Positions 16,401 to 19,008 of a stretch of 19,008 nucleotides of DNA are shown piece by piece. The DNA is from CAZDDW01 sp964480695 (GTDB lineage Bacteria; Patescibacteriota; Patescibacteriia; UBA9934; CAZDDW01). Every line of letters starts with the position of its first letter. Within the stretch, counting starts at the first letter, position 1. Below the pieces are notes generated by a model that had not been told where the DNA came from, searched no databases, and saw only the letters and a program-made list of their open reading frames with translations. The DNA is taken from contig CAYZPO010000017.1 of NCBI GenBank assembly GCA_964480695.1, positions 1 through 19,008 on the forward strand. The letters are read 5' to 3'. Made by a program: the position numbers and the translations under genes.

Positions 16401-17873
16401 TGTACGGTTGATTGTCAGTATCAAACTGTTTCTGGTGGTTATTGTGGTGACCTGGAGTTAAGTGGTAGCGAGTTCTGTGACGGCGACGATAATATATCTT
16501 CATATTGTTATGACTCTGGTTCTCCTGGAAGTCGAGACATTGGTGAACCGTGTGATGATGATTCAGATTGTGAAAGCGGCTTTAATTGTTATGGTTTGGA
16601 ACAGGATGATGTAAATCGAGCTTACCAAGTAGGTTACTGTAACGGTGGTTTTAGGGGTGGTATCAATGATTATGAATACAACGGTGAGCCGTGTTTAGTT
16701 GGTTTTGATAATCAGTCATATGACTGTGGTGAAGGGGATGAGGCTGGAGTGTGTGAACCAATGCAGTGTGCTCAGGATTGTGGAAGTTCTTGTCCAGTAA
16801 CTTTAGAGAGCGGGGCTGTTCTGATTGAGCCAGAAGGTAATAACCCTAGCCCAGCCACTAGTGCTAATCTATATGCTTACGGTTCAGGCGAAAGTCCGGA
16901 CAGTGGCTCGTTGCACTTCCCATCCTGTCGCATGGCTTCTCAACTATTTGCTGACGTATCCTTTGAAAACCGCGAGGATCCGTATACTGATATTATCTTC
17001 GTGACTGAGCTGGCACATACCATGTACGCCCCCTTGGATGATGGTGAACATCGTTTTGAGGTGGCCAAAGATATTATATCCGATGCCATTACCGAATTAT
17101 TCAGTACATTTGAAGCCGGAAAGCTTAGAGTTGGATTAATCAGTTTTGCTGGGTTAGAAGATTTGGGAGCTACAGCCAACACATCGATTGACCAGTCTTT
17201 GACTGATGATATGTACGATCTTTTAGCTGAGATCGACACTTACGCAGTAGATCCTGGTGACACTGGTTTATACGCAGCTACAGCTGACGGAATAAGTCGT
17301 GCTCGAAATCACTTTGATGATGAGACTCGTCAGAGAATCATTGTTCTAGTTAATAATGGTTTGCCGGCTTTGAATCAAGATGACGAAAATGACAGCGAGA
17401 GCGCTCGTGATGATGCTGTAGATCAAAGAAATATGGCTGTCAATCACGGTATTACTATGTTTTCTCTGGTCACCGCTGACGAGTATGACACTCAAAATAT
17501 CGGCATGTCGGCCCACTTGTCCAGTGAAGAGTGTGACAATGTCGACTATAACGATCGAGATGAATGTACTAGTCCGACCGGTGTTCCGTATGCTTATCAC
17601 GCATCAACTCAGGATGAAAGTGAAATAGCCTTTGATGAAATCATCAACACTATCCGTGGAGTGACTATTACTTATACCACTGAACTTTACGATGATGACC
17701 CAGTGCTGTCTGGAGGAGTGGTCTTAGAAGGGTTTGGTGTAGCTTTGCCGTTCCCAGCATATTTTGAATGTCTTGATGAAGATGAAGACTTGGCCGTACC
17801 AGTAAGAATTGATTTTGGTGGCGAAGGCACGATCGAGATCAGTGATATTCAGACTAATTACTGTCCTTACTAG
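7497..17873 (+). CDS. Giant pilin-headed, Cys-rich surface protein with IPT/TIG, DUF4215 and degenerate vWA domains
   Basis: 3458 aa in one uninterrupted frame. Signal peptide 1-30 (PPVFA|Q). Pilin-like hairpin: TM1 about 59-88, loop SQGEVDKIAKAKRT, TM2 about 104-130. A Gly linker (134-138) leads outside. Then: an Ig-like Big_5 region (about 165-275), an Ig-like 'YDCAGN' domain (280-376), a small Cys knot (378-424), and IPT/TIG-like domains starting near 427, 552, 700 and 788. Further Big_5-type domains start near 928 and 1167 and around 1780. DUF4215 repeats form a cluster at 1401-1694, a single CGD-type motif at 2148 and a second cluster at 2560-2998. DxDC-type Cys motifs lie between them. 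A C-terminal vWA domain spans about 3150-3440 with a degraded MIDAS. The protein is very acidic and very rich in Cys, probably in many disulphides. There is no C-terminal anchor or sorting signal, so the N-terminal hairpin is the only visible membrane attachment. The likely role is a cell-surface adhesin or scaffold; this is inference from domains. Confidence 0.88.
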   Translation: MHERFKKLFPLAIGIAIVGLFLVWAPPVFAQEFDNAIDETAFETFAEQAGFGGAADIRVIIARLIRTALTFAGVVLFAYVVYGGVLWMTSQGEVDKIAKAKRTLLNAIIGVVIILSSWAITTFVINSLVGAVTGGGGGDDPGDICPPYCGDDDNPYYDDLVAESYGCLEGLDEPLMNMNVVVTVLFNQDVDEDTVEANFKIYKDGVDEVSGTYDVGDESVSFTPEALCDGYVDEYCLEPDQFYTVELGVGLDSVDGDGIDCDQGSGCYIEFTTGNLVDTDDPEAIMVYPNDGQNIEVNYPTDLQALANDDGGLNRVSFYLDDSFEDSGVELDAENDPGLYTGLWDNPELGDHEIYARAYDCAGNRGESDPIDVEVLVAHCFNGEQDEDEEGVDCGGADCDACDGESCVDDGDCEGGICENGVCVGYPAITSVSPGAGVDGNYVSIAGTNFGDDIGTIYFLGTDTDGDGEAEGDDDDQEAPMTSCDDPWTSTLVLVEVPTDAEGGPIKLITAPTENAPEGMSDRTDDLDRGTLISDFVIDEVVRPGLCPLDPDQGLPAITVQAAGKNFGVDEAALYFLYGPQTYEPTVYYQREDTLIEFRVPPLSAGEYDVQVFVDGEGSNEVTFETLSVSEDEDPIINYVDSGRLACTDNVNLACIEDDDCTDVCDLLSMPPVCENDPLTSCTQNADCEFGACDDAGDTGPIGQYVTIFGSGFGDDVGLVYFRHDLDDLDADTVFPAICEDNNWTDTSVTVKVPTDAVTGDLHYIWLQRGGDYAVSNEVEFDVLDGMPGPSICAINPESGPEGTDVEMYGEDFGYATGTVEFWEDQEVSPTVWNDDQVDATVPNEAVTGRVYVFADGERSNPTNFTVADCNEEPDVCAQDAVCCEDGTCDDSAPYCEDASVSSEYVWHFSTGEIPPAPELITECVQTPDVVISPTPYYVWEGGEEACVNSRIQASFVNTVEVWMGSINANTVFVQACADSLCEDDYLEDPVAGTFDTSVQNTFFFDADEFYEVDTWYQVTLLGAGNDESVQSVDYVPLERDYAWTFQTRAEAEECEIEDVYVTPSEIVTLTEIGDDEVFGASPVGPYECQLLIDNDNNWVWELFYGGVADVYSLVDFLANLPQEYNATVQAVAETEQDHNILVQASILEEGVSDHGELIVDFDEPSIVGWEPDCDQACVNSEIFIVFSNRLEGSSIEGNYDVYKCTDAACLVGLTQETNMAFVYNVVDDHGEMTLVNNDGDWDGGSFYRVIIRGDDPLTIGIVEGMQSYSGVGLNVTGELSYGNDASWIFGTKEDTTPCGIERVEVSPEQAIMSHVGERQVFQSSAYGAPDECSVSGQRLTANSYPWSWEIADVETIVNGVPTAYTIAEFNPALINTTLDLPDGCTTQCLHTGSEPGVPVCGNGVVEYWFDDSDLGGEDCDDGNTMSGDGCSYVCLNEGSTVIGATCGDGVIDVDGEECEDGALCGDGSTSCTVGAGNCNALGPGLCEDETTVCLDDADCVGIDNEICVGANPEYRVCASVSNDGCSSECLREGSETGNTTCGDGFVNVDQLTGVGEECDDGNALSGDGCSSVCLNEGSQDDDAVFAVCGNGVVEDGEDCDDSNYDNGDGCSENCLNEGYSPSLGNDCGDGSVDFAEGVGGEDCDDGNTEDGDGCSSDCLLEGSSYLYDNPSFCGDAELEDETGGEECEASAGDLAGDEVGPYDPWQLVEIAVDAPEAVEVTGENPLMTDLTATGEDDYANTEIGTASVGLYCSCDTDLSCGANTEYIGCGLGGCCFVRSRVIFEPDDDPEICRNALLSMQFDQTMDQNSMDDNIILVYLGPDADGDFVADEALLECPDGYVDYPPPEPTTKLDGPWYAKAWQWVKQKVMRVFGHDALAVDLEACVLEGSLQVSEIAEVGSEVVYFYGQALEANGLYQLVIATDVDPYEDENYTAVYNIGVLSSTLVTMVGDGGAQYGFDNTQYAQFVTGTDICELDLVEVQDLDEDNPGIFLEAGEVHAIQAQALNVNGVYVEAIQELPGVYEWDWDWITEIDDEDDDNVLDHVETGDEHIVDLITQDPAIEGEESVIAMATITVDTLFESEGEVTTGSYEEIVLLCENPWPAVGHFPFKDTEEGDADFELAVSENDDVSGDFGPSIHEDDPLLLNCGDTVCDIGAGESLSSCPSDCTAYSNFSFYYCRDAGEQNNTEDDLPALSVIEAPNPPVDGVFREILFTVQGEGYSDAIGVRLASNENYYSPEDWFYSQEFSGGTSEEGLDDYDGVRVDRTLYVSAANQVSDIYPNIYAIAYSENANEETVEIYDQVLDNWSFNANTMEIGDEEVDVIPDIELCYEVNNDGTLSGPLVVDDVAIACEHDATCKALDAESICADNKAKLQRDLGRLTDFRTMMSLLESYGEENRHCSVTKGESCSVDENCPDGEECVDTVPELDVGTFLRSRSYSVWPSWQAQFANALGTALPTDPLNNLVDCPEGYDADSCWNSVSSEFTCNEYSHTYSYRSIGGEEYELSGDLEYDAAPWAYAIDDDVDNYPTISLGHAAEEEDGFEVDWNCAGDVLGISADCGDGVIGDGEDCEVGDTETVDCDDGDVYICFNDSEPSYNGDTCDEDADCGNGGTCANGYTDDGDPCTYGVADCNPVEGVKTVTCCDDNEDTCPLGNPGPEACERSQLPEESPSACVPYTCGNGVVDGITEICDDGALNGVYGYCGADCTYEGAIYCGDGSIAGGEVCDCGYDGNHQPGTCGYWNGLYSVDPSQGCAFDCSGNPPHCGDAIVNDNEECDTETETYTGKICDSNAGIQALLPCETDSDCNDNGVGTCGTEALNDECGRSTVCVDGERQGMPCANNVECGADINLNWYTCSTLEYDLIRTRSCRDLDNIFGQDYACTWGYWNWIRNGNDWHTCLTSTYCGNGEVDGNEECDDGNEVNTDECTNACLVNVCGDGYEYVGEESCDFGVDNGTPCEAPYDGSCQYCTVDCQYQTVSGGYCGDLELSGSEFCDGDDNISSYCYDSGSPGSRDIGEPCDDDSDCESGFNCYGLEQDDVNRAYQVGYCNGGFRGGINDYEYNGEPCLVGFDNQSYDCGEGDEAGVCEPMQCAQDCGSSCPVTLESGAVLIEPEGNNPSPATSANLYAYGSGESPDSGSLHFPSCRMASQLFADVSFENREDPYTDIIFVTELAHTMYAPLDDGEHRFEVAKDIISDAITELFSTFEAGKLRVGLISFAGLEDLGATANTSIDQSLTDDMYDLLAEIDTYAVDPGDTGLYAATADGISRARNHFDDETRQRIIVLVNNGLPALNQDDENDSESARDDAVDQRNMAVNHGITMFSLVTADEYDTQNIGMSAHLSSEECDNVDYNDRDECTSPTGVPYAYHASTQDESEIAFDEIINTIRGVTITYTTELYDDDPVLSGGVVLEGFGVALPFPAYFECLDEDEDLAVPVRIDFGGEGTIEISDIQTNYCPY
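11697..12579 (+). repeat. DUF4215 (Myxococcus cysteine-rich) repeat array 1
   Basis: Six tandem, imperfect units inside the giant gene. Each has the pattern CG(N/D)G-x-(V/I)-x...-G-(E)-(E/D)-C-(D/E)-D-(G/S)-N-x4-GDGCS-x2-C-L-x-EG. The units begin near 11697, 11836, 12118, 12261, 12380 and 12516. The second carries an insertion of about 50 residues with extra Cys, and the last is truncated. DNA similarity is clear between 11750-11815 and 12164-12231. Confidence 0.85.
15174..16490 (+). repeat. DUF4215-like repeat array 2, diverged
   Basis: A second, looser array in the same gene. Units starting CGDG or CGNG appear near 15174, 15531, 15640, 15790, 16209, 16302 and 16442. The unit at 16209 is canonical (CGNGEVDGNEECDDGNE); the others have lost part of the DGN-GDGCS core. 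Between units lie DxDC motifs, for example CDEDADCGNGGTC near 15300. Confidence 0.75.
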
Positions 17874-17874
17874 T

Positions 17875-18696
17875 ATGGCTAATGAATACGAGCAATATTA
17901 CGTTGAAGAGCCAAAAAAGACCTGGCAGACTGCAGCTATAGTCGCTGGGGCAGTTGTGGTTGGGGTAGTGGTTATTATTCTAGCTGTGGTTTTAGTACGT
18001 AGTGTTCGACAAGGGTGGCAGGGTAATCAGGCTGAACAAAATATTGTGGAACGGGTTGAACAACGGATTGAGGATTCTTTGGAAGATTGTGAAGACACCG
18101 CAGACCCTGAACAGTGTCAGGCTAGATTGATTCAGAACGAGGCTGAAGGTGGTGGTGGACTAGTCATCTGTGAGATGTTAGAGGGAGAAGATTTTGATGA
18201 CTGTGTTTTTGGTCTGGCTCGAGATCAGGAAAATGTGGCCTGGTGTGATTATATTGATGAGGAAGAAGATAAATTGGTTTGTCAGAGTGATTTAATTTTA
18301 CTTGAGGCGCGAGCTACTACCGACTACTCTCTGTGCGAGACGATCCCTCTTGAAGAATGGAAAGAGTCTTGTCAGACTCAGCTATTAGTAATAGTTTTAG
18401 ATAACGGAACCTGTGAGACTAGTGGAGTCGATTTGGAAACGTGTCAGTTCCATTCCACGATTGAACAAGCAACAGTTGAGGGTGATTTAGAAACCTGTGA
18501 GCGATATGAAGAAGAGTATCCAGGGATTTGTTTTGCCACGGTTTATCAGGCTGATAATGATGATGATGGTTTAAGGTTGTGGCAAGAGGAGGAGTATGGT
18601 ACTTCAGATTTTGATCCTGACTCTGATAATGATGGATATGGTGATTGGAATGAAGTTCAGGCTGGATACAACCCTGCTGGTGAAGGAGTTTTATAA
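17875..18696 (+). CDS. Single-pass membrane protein with six Cys-pair repeats and a TSP3-type calcium-binding tail
   Basis: 273 aa. Residues 1-17 form a short cytoplasmic tail, 18-43 one Val-rich membrane segment without a cleavage motif, then an extracellular acidic region. Twelve Cys fall in six pairs: 72/81, 99/110, 124/136, 154/166, 180/190 and 208/219. Each unit is roughly C-(E/D)-x(7-11)-C-(Q/V/F)-x3-L/A and probably forms an alpha hairpin closed by one disulphide. Residues 227-267 hold two Asp-rich loops, DNDDDG (227-232) and DPDSDNDGYGDWNE (247-260), of the bacterial thrombospondin type 3 / EF-hand-like kind that bind calcium. The ATG at 17875, 1 nt after the giant's stop, is chosen. 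An in-frame upstream ATG at 17809 would overlap the giant gene and put a charged tail before the anchor. It is probably a partner of the giant protein at the envelope. Confidence 0.82.
   Translation: MANEYEQYYVEEPKKTWQTAAIVAGAVVVGVVVIILAVVLVRSVRQGWQGNQAEQNIVERVEQRIEDSLEDCEDTADPEQCQARLIQNEAEGGGGLVICEMLEGEDFDDCVFGLARDQENVAWCDYIDEEEDKLVCQSDLILLEARATTDYSLCETIPLEEWKESCQTQLLVIVLDNGTCETSGVDLETCQFHSTIEQATVEGDLETCERYEEEYPGICFATVYQADNDDDGLRLWQEEEYGTSDFDPDSDNDGYGDWNEVQAGYNPAGEGVL
18085..18543 (+). repeat. Six Cys-pair helical-hairpin repeats in the 17875 gene
   Basis: Residues 71-223 hold units with Cys-Cys distances of 9, 11, 12, 12, 10 and 11. The best-kept are LCETIPLEEWKESCQTQL (near 153-170) and WCDYIDEEEDKLVCQSDL (123-140). 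Similar C-x-x-I...C units are known from surface proteins of archaea and candidate-phyla bacteria, by recollection only. Confidence 0.7.
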
Positions 18697-18728
18697 ATTC
18701 AAATTTAAAATTTTAAGTTTTAGAAATT

Positions 18729-18986
18729 ATGTTTGAAGATCGACAACAAACCGGCTCCGCCGGGGATGAACCTGAAGATATTTTTGCTGGGATTGATGGG
18801 GAAGAGAAGAAGCCAGCTCCACCTCCACCAAAGGCTCCTGGTGTTCCTAAGTCACCGCCTCCAGCCAAACAACCTCCGCGAAAAGAGGTTCCAACACCCC
18901 CACCGTCTTCATCACCCCCCCCCCCCCCCCCCACCGCAGAGCCAGCCGCCCCACCCCCCTCCGCCCCAACAGGCGGGGAAGGGTGA
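18729..18986 (+). CDS. Pro-rich protein N terminus, apparently frameshifted at an 18-C tract
   Basis: As read, 85 aa: MFEDRQQTGSAGDEPEDIFAG, a charged stretch, then a Pro/Ala-rich linker ending PSAPTGGEG at a TGA. Inside the linker is a run of 18 C (18915-18932). After the run, the +1 frame, reached with 17 or 20 C, stays open to the window end. It reads PPPPQQAGKGEKWSSLLS, a basic residue cluster then hydrophobics, as expected just before a membrane helix. I recall CPR proteins starting MFEDL...DIF with a Pro-rich linker, a TM and TSP3 repeats, which would suit this gene and its neighbour. The full gene thus likely continues past 19008, and the short form is either a phase-off state or a sequencing/assembly error. 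The 32-nt AT-rich spacer before it has no clear promoter or SD. Confidence 0.6.
   Translation: MFEDRQQTGSAGDEPEDIFAGIDGEEKKPAPPPPKAPGVPKSPPPAKQPPRKEVPTPPPSSSPPPPPPTAEPAAPPPSAPTGGEG
18915..18932 (+). repeat. Poly-C tract, 18 nt
   Basis: Eighteen consecutive C residues in the coding strand of the Pro-rich gene, encoding six Pro in the current frame. It is the longest homopolymer I noticed in the window. Tracts of this length slip readily in replication and are error-prone in sequencing. Confidence 0.95.
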
Positions 18987-19008
18987 AAAGTGGTCTTCAT
19001 TGCTATCA

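Noticed and set aside
5548..17873. A complete type IV secretion or conjugation locus.
   Set aside because: Only pilin-like heads are present. No VirB4 ATPase, VirB6, coupling protein or relaxase is in the window.
17809..17874. Upstream in-frame ATG extending the membrane protein by 22 residues.
   Set aside because: It overlaps the giant gene by 65 nt and adds a sequence unlike the rest. The ATG 1 nt after the giant's stop fits the local spacing.
18697..18728. AT-rich inverted-repeat-like spacer as a terminator or promoter.
   Set aside because: The A/T-only symmetry gives no stable stem with a T-tract and no -35/-10 pair at proper spacing.
18713..19000. Minus-strand Gly-rich ORF opposite the Pro-rich gene.
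   Set aside because: It is the complement of poly-C/Pro codons and has no start context. It is a compositional shadow.

Overview
The window reads as a piece of a Candidate Phyla Radiation (Patescibacteria) chromosome. This is an inference from three things. First, exported proteins begin with a VirB2/TrbC-like 'T4SS pilin' membrane hairpin followed by giant extracellular regions. Second, a 3458-residue Cys- and Asp/Glu-rich surface protein carries DUF4215, IPT/TIG and vWA modules. Third, genes are tightly packed, with very short leaders and mostly no Shine-Dalgarno (SD) sequence. The genetic code looks standard: hisS ends at a TGA at the expected place.

Layout. 1-874 (minus): a LytR-CpsA-Psr (LCP) cell-wall ligase running off the left edge. 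It is absent from simple stop-to-stop ORF listings because its end lies outside the window. 875-996: a compact divergent promoter region. 997-2046: an acidic, soluble protein of unknown function with an internal duplication. 2051-2676: a self-contained GC-rich single-gene cassette with its own promoter, SD and terminator around an unrecognised 157-aa ORF, unlike its AT-richer neighbours. 2700-5506: a housekeeping block, lepB-hisS then rpsU-yqeY, closed by an intrinsic terminator.

5516 to the right edge: a surface-protein locus. A 646-aa protein with a pilin-type membrane hairpin and Ig-like (Big_5/SbsA) domains is followed by the 3458-aa giant, which has the same kind of N-terminal hairpin. 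After that come a single-pass membrane protein with six Cys-pair repeats and a TSP3 calcium-binding tail, and a Pro-rich ORF. The Pro-rich ORF contains an 18-C homopolymer and stops soon after it, while the +1 frame stays open to the window edge.

How it fits together. The four right-hand genes are nearly contiguous (gaps of 8, 1 and 32 nt) and probably form one operon. It would build an envelope-anchored, disulphide-rich extracellular structure. The tandem pilin-headed proteins, the giant with a degenerate MIDAS vWA domain, and the possible poly-C switch in the fourth gene make this the region most likely to hold an undescribed system, perhaps for adhesion or host-cell contact. No other type IV secretion genes are in view, so a secretion role is not demonstrated.
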